Shown here piece after piece: positions 11,477 to 20,900 of a stretch of DNA of 64,000 nucleotides. A program made the position numbers and the translations under genes. Source of the DNA: Tamilnaduibacter salinus (GTDB lineage: Bacteria; Pseudomonadota; Gammaproteobacteria; Pseudomonadales; Oleiphilaceae). The stretch is from contig NZ_QEKQ01000002.1 in NCBI RefSeq assembly GCF_003096655.1, forward strand, positions 62,001 through 126,000. Reading direction: 5' to 3'. Positions within the stretch are counted from its first letter, which is position 1. Every line of letters begins with the position of its first letter. The notes under the pieces are model-generated. The model did not search any database. It had not been told where the DNA came from and worked only from the letters and a program-made list of their open reading frames with translations.

Positions 11477-12691
11477 TTGAGTTCAGTCGATCCCCAGCAG
11501 CGCGTGCTGTCTGGTATGCGTCCCACTGGTCGTTTGCATCTGGGTCATTACCACGGCGTCCTGAAAAACTGGGTCAAGCTGCAGCATGAATTCGAGTGCT
11601 TCTTCTTCGTGGCGGACTGGCACGCACTGACCACCCAGTATGACGACCCGCAGGGCATCCAGGACAACGTCTGGGAAATGGTGATTGACTGGCTGGCCGC
11701 CGGGGTGAACCCCGGTTCCGCCACGATTTTCATTCAGTCCCGTGTGCCGGAGCATGCAGAGCTGCATCTGCTGCTGTCCATGATCACACCGCTGGGCTGG
11801 CTTGAACGGGTCCCGACCTACAAGGACCAGCAGGAAAAACTACGCGAGAAAGATCTGGCCACGTACGGATTTCTCGGTTATCCGTTGCTGCAAAGCGCCG
11901 ACATTCTGATGTACCGCTCGGGACGGGTTCCGGTGGGGGCGGATCAGGTGTCGCACGTTGAAATCACCCGGGAAGTGGCCCGGCGCTTCAACCATCTGTA
12001 CGGTCGTGATCCCGGCTTTGAAGAGCAGGCGGAAGCGGCCATCAAGAAGATGGGCAAGAAAAACGGGAAGTTATACCGGAATCTTAAGAAACGATATCAG
12101 GAAGAGGGCGATATGGAAGCCCTCGACCGTGCCCGGGCACTGCTGAAAGAGCAGCAGAACATCTCCATGGGCGACAGTGAGCGCCTCTACGGTTATATCG
12201 AAGGCGGTGGCAAGGTGATTCTGCCCGAGCCGCAGCCCCTGCTGACGCCGGATTCGAAAATGCCGGGTCTGGATGGCCAGAAGATGTCCAAGTCCTATGG
12301 CAATACCATTGGCCTGCGTGAAGAGCCGGATGCGGTCGAACAGAAAATCCGGGTAATGCAGACGGATCCGCAACGTGTCCGCCGGACCGATCCGGGGGAG
12401 CCCGAAAAGTGCCCGGTCTGGGGGCTGCACCAGGTCTACTCGGATGACGCTACCAAAGAATGGGTCCAGACCGGGTGCCGTGGGGCCGGCATTGGCTGCC
12501 TGGACTGCAAGAAGCCGTTAATTGATGCCGTTATTGAAGACCAGAAGCCGTTTCTGCGTCGCGCTCAGGAATATGAAAACAATCCGGATCTGGTGCGCTC
12601 AATCATTGATGAGGGCTGCGAACAGGCGCGGGACGCGGCTCGGGAGACGCTCGTGGAAGTTCGTGAGGCGATGGGCCTTCAATACCGCTAA
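11477..12691 (+). CDS. trpS: Tryptophanyl-tRNA synthetase
   Basis: Class I aminoacyl-tRNA synthetase charging tRNA-Trp. The HIGH-type motif GRLHLGHYHG is at about 15, and the KMSKS loop is GQKMSKSYGN at about 271. Length 404 places it with the longer bacterial TrpRS form; the C-terminal part has a Cys-containing GCRGAGIGCLDCKKP stretch (about 335). The start is most likely TTG at 11477, because AAGGAG (11463-11468) is 8 bases upstream and the nearby ATG at 11472 is followed after one codon by TGA in its own frame. It leads an operon with scpA, scpB and rluB. Confidence 0.95.
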   Translation: MSSVDPQQRVLSGMRPTGRLHLGHYHGVLKNWVKLQHEFECFFFVADWHALTTQYDDPQGIQDNVWEMVIDWLAAGVNPGSATIFIQSRVPEHAELHLLLSMITPLGWLERVPTYKDQQEKLREKDLATYGFLGYPLLQSADILMYRSGRVPVGADQVSHVEITREVARRFNHLYGRDPGFEEQAEAAIKKMGKKNGKLYRNLKKRYQEEGDMEALDRARALLKEQQNISMGDSERLYGYIEGGGKVILPEPQPLLTPDSKMPGLDGQKMSKSYGNTIGLREEPDAVEQKIRVMQTDPQRVRRTDPGEPEKCPVWGLHQVYSDDATKEWVQTGCRGAGIGCLDCKKPLIDAVIEDQKPFLRRAQEYENNPDLVRSIIDEGCEQARDAARETLVEVREAMGLQYR

Positions 12692-12702
12692 CGGGAATCG
12701 CC

Positions 12703-13566
12703 ATGGTCAACGACGAACCGGAACAGCCGGAGTCGGTCGATACCACGCCGCCGACGATTGACGCCGATAGTCGTGCCGCCGTCGAGACGGAATCGCCGGT
12801 GGCAATGGTGTCCGGTCAGCCACTGACCGATATTCCGCAGGATCTCTATATCCCTCCTGATGCACTGGCGGTGTTTCTGGACGCATTTGAAGGGCCCCTG
12901 GACCTGCTGCTGTACCTGATCCGGCGGCAGAATATGGACATCCTGAACATCGACGTCAGCGAGATCACCTCCCAGTACATGGAGTACATCAGTGCGGCGG
13001 AGGCGATGCGTTTTGAGCTGGCGGCCGAGTACCTGGTCATGGCGGCCACGCTGGCCGAGATCAAGTCCCGGATGCTGCTGCCCCGGCCGGAAACCGAGGA
13101 CGACGAGGAAGTGGACCCCCGGGCGGAACTGATCCGCCGCCTGCAGCAGTATGAGCGATATAAAAAGGCGGCTGAAGACATTGACCGAATACCGCGGATG
13201 GACCGCGATACCCACACCGGTTCTGCGTCCCTGCCAACGTTGCCCAGAGCGCAGGTTCATCCGGATGTGGCCATGACAGACCTGCTCCTCGCTCTCAAGG
13301 GCGTGTTGCAGCGGGCCGACCTGTTTACCAGTCACCATGTTGAACGCGAGCCCCTCTCGACGCGCGAGCGTATGTCCAATATTCTTGCCAGCCTCTCCGG
13401 CGACCGGTTCGTGACATTCGAGAGCCTGTTTACCATTGAGGAAGGGCGTCTGGGCGTGGTCGTGACGTTTCTGGCCACGCTTGAGCTGGTCAAGGAGCAA
13501 CTGGTCGAGGTGGTTCAGGCCGAGGAATTGGGTCCCATACATATTCGCGCCCGAGCGACCAACTGA
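12703..13566 (+). CDS. scpA: Segregation and condensation protein A
   Basis: Kleisin subunit of the bacterial SMC-ScpAB condensin, bridging the SMC heads during chromosome segregation. The conserved segment FEGPLDLLLYLIRRQNMDILNI lies near residue 63, followed by ITSQYMEYI and the AAEYLVMAATLAEIKSRMLLP block. The C-terminal winged-helix part contains FESLFTIEEGRLGVVVTFLATLELVKE. About 45 acidic, Pro/Thr-rich residues precede the kleisin domain and look like a lineage-specific tail. Its SMC partner is encoded 4 kb downstream at 17253. Confidence 0.93.
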   Translation: MVNDEPEQPESVDTTPPTIDADSRAAVETESPVAMVSGQPLTDIPQDLYIPPDALAVFLDAFEGPLDLLLYLIRRQNMDILNIDVSEITSQYMEYISAAEAMRFELAAEYLVMAATLAEIKSRMLLPRPETEDDEEVDPRAELIRRLQQYERYKKAAEDIDRIPRMDRDTHTGSASLPTLPRAQVHPDVAMTDLLLALKGVLQRADLFTSHHVEREPLSTRERMSNILASLSGDRFVTFESLFTIEEGRLGVVVTFLATLELVKEQLVEVVQAEELGPIHIRARATN

Positions 13567-13578
13567 TACTGATTGTCT

Positions 13579-14232
13579 ATGAGCGAAGAGCACATCCGCC
13601 ATGTCCAGCGCATTATCGAAGCCGCTCTGCTGGCTGCGGCGCGACCGTTAAGTCTGGATCAGATCCGCGAACTGTTCCTTGAGGAAGAGCGCCCGGCGCG
13701 TCAGGTCATCGAGCATGCCCTGAGTCAGCTCGATCAGGCGTGCGAAGATCGCGGTTACGAATTGAAGAAGGTGGCCAGCGGCTATCGCTTTCAGGTGCGA
13801 CAGGAACTGGCGCCCTGGGTCGGTCGGTTGTTTGAGGAAAAGCCCCAGCGATACTCCCGGGCGCTGCTGGAGACCCTGGCTCTGATTGCCTACCGTCAGC
13901 CAATCACCCGGGGTGAGATTGAGGATGTGCGAGGGGTAACCGTCAGCAGCCAGATCATCCGCACACTGCAGGAACGCGAATGGGTGCGCGTGGTCGGCCA
14001 TAAGGACGTCCCTGGTCGGCCGGCCATGTATGCCACCACACGGCAGTTTCTCGACTATTTCGGCCTGACGACGCTCGAGCAGTTGCCGCCACTGTCGGAA
14101 ATCCGGGACCTGGAAGACATTGGCCGCGAGATCGAAGATCGCCTCCAGGGTGAGATTGATCTCGAGTCGCCCGAACAGCCGGATGCGACAGAGGGGGATG
14201 ACCCGGAGCCCCCTTCGGACACGCTGCACTGA
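13579..14232 (+). CDS. scpB: Segregation and condensation protein B
   Basis: ScpB winged-helix protein binding ScpA as a dimer in the SMC complex. The N terminus (IRHVQRIIEAALLAAARPLSLDQIRELF) and the segment RYSRALLETLALIAYRQPITRGEIEDVRGV (about 93) are family hallmarks, followed by LGRPAMYATTRQFLDYFGL-type residues. ATG at 13579 is preferred; a TTG two codons upstream (13573) is also possible. The acidic C-terminal tail (about 25 residues) is variable in the family. It is 12 bases downstream of scpA. Confidence 0.93.
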   Translation: MSEEHIRHVQRIIEAALLAAARPLSLDQIRELFLEEERPARQVIEHALSQLDQACEDRGYELKKVASGYRFQVRQELAPWVGRLFEEKPQRYSRALLETLALIAYRQPITRGEIEDVRGVTVSSQIIRTLQEREWVRVVGHKDVPGRPAMYATTRQFLDYFGLTTLEQLPPLSEIRDLEDIGREIEDRLQGEIDLESPEQPDATEGDDPEPPSDTLH

Positions 14233-14277
14233 CGCCAAATCCATTCACTTGACTGATTCACGACACAGGATTGATCC

Positions 14278-15237
14278 ATGACAGCGAAACGCGGACCCGA
14301 CGACCGGTCCCGATCAACCCGCAACAAGCAGCCCCCGGAGCGTCTCCAGAAAGTGCTTTCGCGCGCCGGTGTGGGTTCACGGCGTCAGGTGGATGCCTGG
14401 GTTGAGGAAGGGCGGGTCACCGTCAACGGCGATACCGCTGTTCCAGGGCAGAAGGTGGGCCTCGGGGATGAGGTGCGCGTGGATGGTCGGGTGATCGGGA
14501 TTGAAAACGCTCAGGCGCCGGTTCGCCGTGTCCTGATGTACAACAAGCCTGAGGGCGAGGTGACGACCCGAAGCGATCCGGAAGGGCGTCCCACGGTGTT
14601 TGACCGGCTGCCCTCCCTGCCGGACCAGCGCTGGATTGCGGTGGGCCGGCTGGACCTGACCACCAGTGGTCTGCTGCTGTTCACCACCGATGGTGAACTG
14701 GCCAACCGGCTGATGCACCCCTCGCACGAGGTGGACCGGGAATACGCGGTGCGTGTCTTCGGGGAAGTGGACGACGACATGATCCAGCGGCTGCTGGATG
14801 GTGTGCTTCTCGAGGATGGCATGGCGCGCTTCTCCGACGTCCAGCCGGCGGGCGGCTCCGGTATCAACCGATGGTTCCATGTTGTTCTGTTTGAAGGGCG
14901 CAACCGCGAAGTACGCCGGCTCTGGGAATCCCAGGGTGTGCAGGTCAGTCGACTCAAACGGGTCCGCTTTGGGCCTTCTTTCCTGCCCAGTCGGCTCCCG
15001 GTAGGACGTTGGGAAGAACTGGATCAGAAGGGCGTGGATGCCCTCAGTCGCAAGGTGGGGCTGGAGCCGCTTAAGATTCCTGCCAAGACCCCGGAGGAGC
15101 AGACGCACCAGCGCCGCCGGCAGCGTAAACGCCAGGGCCATTCACCGGGCAGTGGTCTGAAGAAAGGCCAGGTCACGACGCGTCCGCCACGGCGTCAGCC
15201 GGCCCGCAGGAAGGGCAATATCAAGCGCCGCCGCTAG
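14278..15237 (+). CDS. rluB: 23S rRNA pseudouridine synthase B (RsuA/RluB family)
   Basis: Pseudouridine synthase, probably for position 2605 of 23S rRNA. An S4 RNA-binding domain (about 22-75, [16 protein letters not shown]) is followed by the catalytic domain, with the Asp-containing motif [19 protein letters not shown] at about 123 and [20 protein letters not shown] at about 210. The C terminus (about 260-319) is a Lys/Arg/Gln-rich tail typical of RluB and distinguishing it from RluE/RsuA. The order scpA-scpB-rluB is common in bacteria. Last gene of the trpS operon; the stop is TAG. Confidence 0.92.
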   Translation: MTAKRGPDDRSRSTRNKQPPERLQKVLSRAGVGSRRQVDAWVEEGRVTVNGDTAVPGQKVGLGDEVRVDGRVIGIENAQAPVRRVLMYNKPEGEVTTRSDPEGRPTVFDRLPSLPDQRWIAVGRLDLTTSGLLLFTTDGELANRLMHPSHEVDREYAVRVFGEVDDDMIQRLLDGVLLEDGMARFSDVQPAGGSGINRWFHVVLFEGRNREVRRLWESQGVQVSRLKRVRFGPSFLPSRLPVGRWEELDQKGVDALSRKVGLEPLKIPAKTPEEQTHQRRRQRKRQGHSPGSGLKKGQVTTRPPRRQPARRKGNIKRRR

Positions 15238-15288
15238 TGTCTCGTCTGGTTCATTCGCTGACAGGCGAGGAGCCTGTGTAAAAGGGCA

Positions 15289-16266
15289 CTAGGTCGTCGG
15301 GTTGTGCAGTGGCGTTACCGGCGACTTCCGTGGGCTCGCCGGTGACACGGCGACCGAGGTTCGGTTTCGGCCCTCGGTTTTCGCCTTGTAGAGCGCGTCG
15401 TCGGTCCGTTGGAACCAGTCTCCGGGCGCCTCGTTCGGTGTACAAAGCCCCAGGCCCGCCGATGCGGTAACACTCACCGTGGCCGAGTCAGTCCGAATGC
15501 GGATGGCGGCAATGGTTTCCCGGATGCGGTCAGCAACGCGGATGGTGTCGATCGATTCAACTCGTGGCAACAGGATGGCGAATTCCTCGCCGCCGATGCG
15601 GTACACGGTATCCGTGTCCCGGGTTGCCTCATCCATGGCCTTCGCAACCGCGACCAGCACGTCGTCCCCGACGCCGTGCCCGTGTGTATCATTCACCCGC
15701 TTGAAATGATCCAGATCACAGAGGATCAGGGCGCACCGGTCGCCATGGCGGGAATTCATGGAGGCTTCCCGCTCCAGGGCCTTGTCAAACGCCCGCTTGT
15801 TGGCGATGCCTGTTACCGAGTCGGTGAGTGCGGCCTGCTGGGCCATTTCGTAACGGCACGCATTACGGACCGGGTGTATGAGCAGGCTCAGCATGGATTC
15901 CACGACCGACAGTTCCGATTCTTCAAAGCGGGCATTCCGATGCAGGCTCAAACGCCCGAATCGCTCACCCTCGAGGTTGAGTGTGTAGTCGCAGCGGTGG
16001 TGGCCACCACTGCCGGTCGTCCAGTCGATAGAGCGTCCGGCAATCTGGTGATGGTAGCTCAGCGCATCAAACGCAACGGCCCGCCTCAGCTCGTTGGCAA
16101 AGAGCTCGATCTGCACCCGCAGGTCGAGCGTCGTATTGATGCGACGACCGAGTCGCGAAAACGGGTCATCGCCCTGGCGCCAGGCCAGACCTGCCTGATG
16201 AGCGTCACGGAGCGCCTGTTCCCGCTGATGGCTCTGCTGACTGAGGGAGGTCAGGTTTGAGGGCAT
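15289..16266 (-). CDS. Diguanylate cyclase with GAF-like N-terminal region
   Basis: Cytoplasmic enzyme predicted to make cyclic di-GMP from two GTP. Residues about 20-150 look like a small sensory domain, possibly GAF-like, with no membrane segments. The GGDEF domain spans about 155-310, with the start motif LTDSVTGIANKRAFD, the active-site loop GGEEF (about 238), and an allosteric inhibition site RxxD (RDTD) exactly five residues upstream. Both catalytic and product-feedback sites are therefore intact. The start is supported by an AGGTGG site upstream. It converges on rluB and diverges from the GntR gene. The signal it senses is unknown. Confidence 0.9.
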   Translation of the reverse strand: MPSNLTSLSQQSHQREQALRDAHQAGLAWRQGDDPFSRLGRRINTTLDLRVQIELFANELRRAVAFDALSYHHQIAGRSIDWTTGSGGHHRCDYTLNLEGERFGRLSLHRNARFEESELSVVESMLSLLIHPVRNACRYEMAQQAALTDSVTGIANKRAFDKALEREASMNSRHGDRCALILCDLDHFKRVNDTHGHGVGDDVLVAVAKAMDEATRDTDTVYRIGGEEFAILLPRVESIDTIRVADRIRETIAAIRIRTDSATVSVTASAGLGLCTPNEAPGDWFQRTDDALYKAKTEGRNRTSVAVSPASPRKSPVTPLHNPTT

Positions 16267-16503
16267 GAGCTTACCACCTATCGAGTGACTGTTGATCAGC
16301 CCTAAGCACGGGCTGTGCCAGACTCGAAAAGATTCGATAAATCAGGCGAGTAAGGTTGGTTTGTTGGGGGTTTTCCGGAGGAGGGCGTGCGAGTGACGGT
16401 TTTTCGGCGTGCCTGCGGCAGGGCCGTGCCGCCCTGTTCCGGTTCGGTGTTGAGGGTGTGTTACACTCTGCGCCTCATTTTTGTCGGACAGTGATACGAC
16501 GGC
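16267..16503. promoter_or_regulatory. Divergent regulatory region between the GGDEF gene and the GntR gene
   Basis: This 237-base region must carry promoters for both divergent genes. TTACACT at 16461-16467 is a plausible -10 for the GntR transcript, but no convincing -35 pairs with it. No clear operator palindrome stands out. Confidence 0.3.
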
Positions 16504-17235
16504 ATGCAGTTTCAGGCGCCCGAAAGTCTCTCTGAGCAGATCGCACAGCACATCGGCCAGCAGATTGTGGTCGGCCGGCTGCAGCCGGGCGAGCGCATTC
16601 AGGAGCTGCGCGTGGCCGGCGAGCTCAATGTCAGCCGGGGATCGGTCCGTGAAGCTCTGCTGATCCTGCAGCGGCGGCATCTCGTGGAGATCTACCCCCG
16701 CAAAGGCGCCGCCGTCAGTGAATTGACGCCGCAGACGGTCAACAGCCTTTATGACATTTACATCAACTTGCTTCAGATGCTGGTCCGGGGGCTGATTGAC
16801 GTCACGGAGGGTTCCGATCTGATCCCCCTGATCCAGAAAATCCGGGAGCTGGACCGGCTCATCGAAGAGGATGCGTCGGCGACGGAGTCGATCATGGAGG
16901 CGGGGTTCGGAGTCATGCGCATGGCCTACCGCCTTGTGGATAACCCCTTCCTGGAAGAAACGCTCGAGAATTTCCGGCCGGCAATCAGCCGGACCTACCA
17001 CATCGCCATTGTGAACGTCAGTGACGGTGTGTCCGACACGCGCCGGTTTTTTGAACGCCTGTCGGCGGCCGCCGCTGAGCGGGACCAACAGGCCCTGGCG
17101 GCGGCGATCAGCGACTTTGGCGAACGCCAGCGGGCGCGGGTTCTCGATGCGCTGGCGGAGGAAACGGCCCACGATGACCGGTCCGTCTCCAGTGCGCGGC
17201 CCGATGAGGCCTCCTTCGTTCAATCACGGCCCTGA
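16504..17235 (+). CDS. GntR-family transcriptional regulator (FadR/FCD-type)
   Basis: DNA-binding regulator with an N-terminal winged helix (about 8-72; LSEQIAQHIGQQIVVGRLQPGERI then LNVSRGSVREALLILQRR) and a helical C-terminal ligand domain (about 80-225) of the FCD type. It ends 17 bases before smc and may be co-transcribed with it. A GntR-type gene in front of smc-zipA-ligA is a conserved arrangement in Pseudomonas-like genomes. Ligand and targets cannot be read from the sequence. Confidence 0.88.
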   Translation: MQFQAPESLSEQIAQHIGQQIVVGRLQPGERIQELRVAGELNVSRGSVREALLILQRRHLVEIYPRKGAAVSELTPQTVNSLYDIYINLLQMLVRGLIDVTEGSDLIPLIQKIRELDRLIEEDASATESIMEAGFGVMRMAYRLVDNPFLEETLENFRPAISRTYHIAIVNVSDGVSDTRRFFERLSAAAAERDQQALAAAISDFGERQRARVLDALAEETAHDDRSVSSARPDEASFVQSRP

Positions 17236-17252
17236 GGAATCCACAACGGACT

Positions 17253-20200
17253 ATGCGTCTCAAGTCGATCAAGCTGGCGGGTTTCAAGTCGTTCGTGGAC
17301 CCCACCACGGTGCCGTTCCCTTCCAATATGTCAGCCGTCATCGGCCCGAACGGGTGTGGTAAATCCAACATCATCGATGCCGTTCGCTGGGTGATGGGCG
17401 AAAGTTCCGCGAAGTATCTGCGCGGTGAGTCCATGACCGATGTCATCTTCAACGGCTCCAGCGCACGCAAGCCGGTGGGGCAGGCCTCCATCGAGTTGGT
17501 TTTCGACAACTCGGATGGTTCTGCGCCCGGGCAGTACGCCCAGTTCACCGACATCTCCGTCAAGCGCCGCGTGTCGCGGGAAGGACAGTCGGATTACTTT
17601 CTCAATGGCTCGAAGTGCCGGCGGCGTGATATCACAGACCTGTTCCTCGGCACCGGCCTGGGACCGCGCAGTTACGCGATCATCGAACAGGGCATGATCT
17701 CCCGGCTGATTGAGGCAAAGCCGGAAGAGTTGCGCGTCTACATCGAAGAGGCAGCGGGCATTTCCCGGTACAAGGAGCGCCGACGGGAAACCGAGAATCG
17801 CATCCGCCGCACGACCGAGAACCTGGAGCGGATCACAGACCTCAGGGACGAGCTGGACCGCCAGCTCAAGCATCTTGAAAAGCAGGCAGAAACCGCTGAA
17901 CGCTATAAGACTCTGAAACAGAGCGAGCGGCGTCTCAAAGCCGAGCTCACGGTGTTGCGTTGGCAGGGGCTGGACGAAGAGCTGGCCACCATCCGTGAGC
18001 GCATCCAGGAAATGGAGCTTGAGCAGGAGCGGTTGGTGACCGAGCGGGTCAATGCCGAGTCGCATCTGGAAACACTCCGTGACGATCACCAGGCCCGCAC
18101 CGATCGGTTCAATGAGGCTCAGGGACGTTATTACGAAGCCGGCGCCGACATCGCCCGTGTGGAGCAGAATCTCGACAACCAGCGCGAGCGGTCCCGGCAG
18201 ATGGCGACGGAGCTGGATCAGGCCCTGGCCGACCGCCGGGAGCTCGACGAGGAACTGTCTCAGGACCAAGAAAAAATCAGTCAGATCAATGAAGAACTGG
18301 CTGAACTTGAACCAGAACATGAAGAACTCAAAGCCCGCTCTGAAACCTCCGCCGAGGCACTTGAGAGCGCTGAACTGGCGATGTCGGACTGGCAGCAGGA
18401 GTGGGAAGCGTTCAGCTCCCGCGCCTCGGATGCACGGCAGCGTGCCGAACTGGCCCAGTCCCGGATTCGCAACACGGAGGACAGCCTCGAGAGTCTGAAC
18501 ACCCGGCACCGGCGCCTGGAAGAGGAGCGCGAGCTGCTGGAAGGGCAACTGGATCGTGACGAACTGGCGGCGCTCAGGGAAGAGCGCGAGCAATATGACA
18601 TGCAGGCCGAGGAGGCACAGGACGCCATTGAGCAGGCGACTGAGGCGCTCGAGGCAGCGCAGACTGAACAGGGGGATGCGGAATCCGAAGCCGCCCGGCT
18701 TCAGGGGGAGCTTCAGACAGCCCGTGCCAACCTGACGTCCCAGGAAGCCATCCTCGACGAGCAGTTGGGTGGCCAGGACGAGGCGTTACAGGACTGGCTG
18801 ACGCAGCAGCAGCTTGACCAACAACCGCGACTGGCACAGCGCATCCGCACCAGCGGGCAATGGGCCTTTGCGGTCGAGCAGGTGCTGGGTGTCTTTGCCC
18901 AGGGTGTCTGCGTGGATGCCGTAGAAAACATGGGAACAACACTGGCTGACGCCCCACGCGGGTTGACGTTGGTGGGTGACGGCACCTCCGGCCTGTCCGA
19001 CACCCCGGGCACGTTGTTGGAGGATGTTTCCGAGGCGGGCGGTCTGAGCGGTCTGCTGGCCCGCATCCACAAGGCGGAATCGCTGAATGACGCGCTGGAT
19101 CGACGAAACGAACTGGCGCTAGGGGAGAGTTTTCTCACACCGGATGGTGTCTGGGTCGGCCCCCAATGGCTGAAGATGCCGGATTCGGATCAGGGGCAGG
19201 TGGGTGTGATCGAACGCCAGCGCCGGGTCGAGAATCTTCGTGACGACGTGTCATCCCTCGAATCGGCGTGGGCGGAGGCGAATCACCGGCTGGAAGCGGC
19301 CCGCGAGCGCACTGAAGCGCTGGATCAGCGACGTGAGGAAGCGCGCCAGCAATTGGCGGATGCCGAACGGGAGCGCAGCACGGTGGCGTCGAGGGTCAGC
19401 GGTCTTGAAGCACGGGCGGAACAGATCGAATCCCGGCTGTCACGCATCCGCGATGACCTTGAGGAAGTCACAGCGCAGCACGAAGAAGAGCAGGAGCGGC
19501 TCGACGAGGTTCGCGCCGTCTGGCAGGACGCGCTGAACGCCACAGAGGACCACGCCAATGAGAAAGAGACGCTGCTCGGTCGTCGTGACGCAGTGCGCGA
19601 ACGCCTTGACCAGATGCGGCAGCAGGCCCGTCACGACCGGGATCACGCGCATCAGACGGAGCTCCAGATGCAGTCCCTGCAAAGCCAGCAGCAGGGACTG
19701 AAGCAGACGATCGAGCGCATGCAGCTTCAGAAAGAGCGGCTGGACGAGCGAATCGAGATTCTGCGCGAGAATCGTGAGGAAGCGGAGGCGCCCATTGAGG
19801 ATCTCAAGCTGGAGCTGGAAGGTCTGTTGGACCGTCGGGTGGCCGAGGAACAGAAGTTGTCCGAAGCCCGTGACCACCTGGAGGAGCTGGATCGACAGGT
19901 GCGTGAACGTGAGCAGGACCGACACCGGGCCGATCAGTCGCTACAGGAGGTCCGGGCCCGGCTGGAAAAGGCGCGGATGGAGTCCCAGGCCCTCGAAATC
20001 CGGTCCGGTAATCAGCTCGAACAGCTCTCCGAACTGGAAGTCACGCTGGAGGAGGTGCGCCAGCAATTGCCAGAGGACGCCAGCGAATCGGCCTGGGGCG
20101 AAGAGCTTGAGAAGGTGGGCAAGCGCATCCAGCGGCTGGGCGCCATCAACCTGGCGGCAATCGACGAGTATCAGGTCCAGAGCGAGCGTAAGACGTATCT

Positions 20201-20750
20201 GGATGAGCAGCACGCCGACCTGACCGAAGCCCTGGAAACGCTGGAGAATGCCATTCGCCGCATCGACCGGGAAACGCGTCAGCGGTTCAAGGAAACCTAC
20301 GACCAGGTGAACAGTGGCCTGCAGGCGCTGTTCCCGAAAGTGTTTGGTGGCGGTAGTGCGAGCCTCGAGCTGACAGGCGATGACCTGTTGGAGACCGGCG
20401 TTTCGATCATGGCGCGCCCGCCGGGCAAGAAGAACACCACAATCCACCTCCTGTCCGGCGGCGAGAAAGCGCTGACGGCAATCGCTCTGGTGTTCTCGAT
20501 ATTCCAGTTGAATCCGGCGCCGTTCTGTATGCTGGACGAGGTGGATGCGCCGCTGGATGATGCCAACGTGGCTCGCTATGCCCGGATGGTGGAGGAAATG
20601 TCGTCCCAGGTGCAGTTCATCTACATCACCCACAACAAGATCTCCATGGAGATGGCGGATCAGTTGATGGGTGTCACCATGCATGAGCCCGGGGTTTCCC
20701 GTCTGGTGTCGGTCGACGTTGAAGAAGCGGCGGCTCTGGCCCAGGCCTGA
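17253..20750 (+). CDS. smc: Chromosome segregation ATPase Smc
   Basis: SMC condensin ATPase, 1165 residues. The Walker A motif GPNGCGKSN is at about 32-40. Two long coiled-coil arms, very rich in Glu/Gln/Arg, flank a hinge at about 510-640. The ABC signature LLSGGEKAL (about 1065) and Walker B FCMLDEVDAPLDD (about 1090) complete the head. The partners ScpA and ScpB are encoded upstream at 12703 and 13579. Length and motif order are canonical. Confidence 0.97.
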   Translation: MRLKSIKLAGFKSFVDPTTVPFPSNMSAVIGPNGCGKSNIIDAVRWVMGESSAKYLRGESMTDVIFNGSSARKPVGQASIELVFDNSDGSAPGQYAQFTDISVKRRVSREGQSDYFLNGSKCRRRDITDLFLGTGLGPRSYAIIEQGMISRLIEAKPEELRVYIEEAAGISRYKERRRETENRIRRTTENLERITDLRDELDRQLKHLEKQAETAERYKTLKQSERRLKAELTVLRWQGLDEELATIRERIQEMELEQERLVTERVNAESHLETLRDDHQARTDRFNEAQGRYYEAGADIARVEQNLDNQRERSRQMATELDQALADRRELDEELSQDQEKISQINEELAELEPEHEELKARSETSAEALESAELAMSDWQQEWEAFSSRASDARQRAELAQSRIRNTEDSLESLNTRHRRLEEERELLEGQLDRDELAALREEREQYDMQAEEAQDAIEQATEALEAAQTEQGDAESEAARLQGELQTARANLTSQEAILDEQLGGQDEALQDWLTQQQLDQQPRLAQRIRTSGQWAFAVEQVLGVFAQGVCVDAVENMGTTLADAPRGLTLVGDGTSGLSDTPGTLLEDVSEAGGLSGLLARIHKAESLNDALDRRNELALGESFLTPDGVWVGPQWLKMPDSDQGQVGVIERQRRVENLRDDVSSLESAWAEANHRLEAARERTEALDQRREEARQQLADAERERSTVASRVSGLEARAEQIESRLSRIRDDLEEVTAQHEEEQERLDEVRAVWQDALNATEDHANEKETLLGRRDAVRERLDQMRQQARHDRDHAHQTELQMQSLQSQQQGLKQTIERMQLQKERLDERIEILRENREEAEAPIEDLKLELEGLLDRRVAEEQKLSEARDHLEELDRQVREREQDRHRADQSLQEVRARLEKARMESQALEIRSGNQLEQLSELEVTLEEVRQQLPEDASESAWGEELEKVGKRIQRLGAINLAAIDEYQVQSERKTYLDEQHADLTEALETLENAIRRIDRETRQRFKETYDQVNSGLQALFPKVFGGGSASLELTGDDLLETGVSIMARPPGKKNTTIHLLSGGEKALTAIALVFSIFQLNPAPFCMLDEVDAPLDDANVARYARMVEEMSSQVQFIYITHNKISMEMADQLMGVTMHEPGVSRLVSVDVEEAAALAQA

Positions 20751-20793
20751 CCACCGGCTAAGATGACAATCAGGCCATCTGCCGGTGCACTCG

Positions 20794-20822
20794 TTGTATT
20801 CAATCGAGCCATTGCTTAAAGT
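20794..20822 (+). promoter_or_regulatory. Candidate sigma-70 promoter for zipA-ligA
   Basis: TTGTAT (20794-20799) and TAAAGT (20817-20822) are separated by 17 bases, about 80 bases upstream of zipA. This would let zipA-ligA be expressed apart from smc. Confidence 0.45.
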
Positions 20823-20900
20823 AACAATCGGCGTCGGGAGCGGCTTTCAGCGCGCTTTCCACCGGAAAGACGGACACAGACTCGACAGGACCATCGCTTT

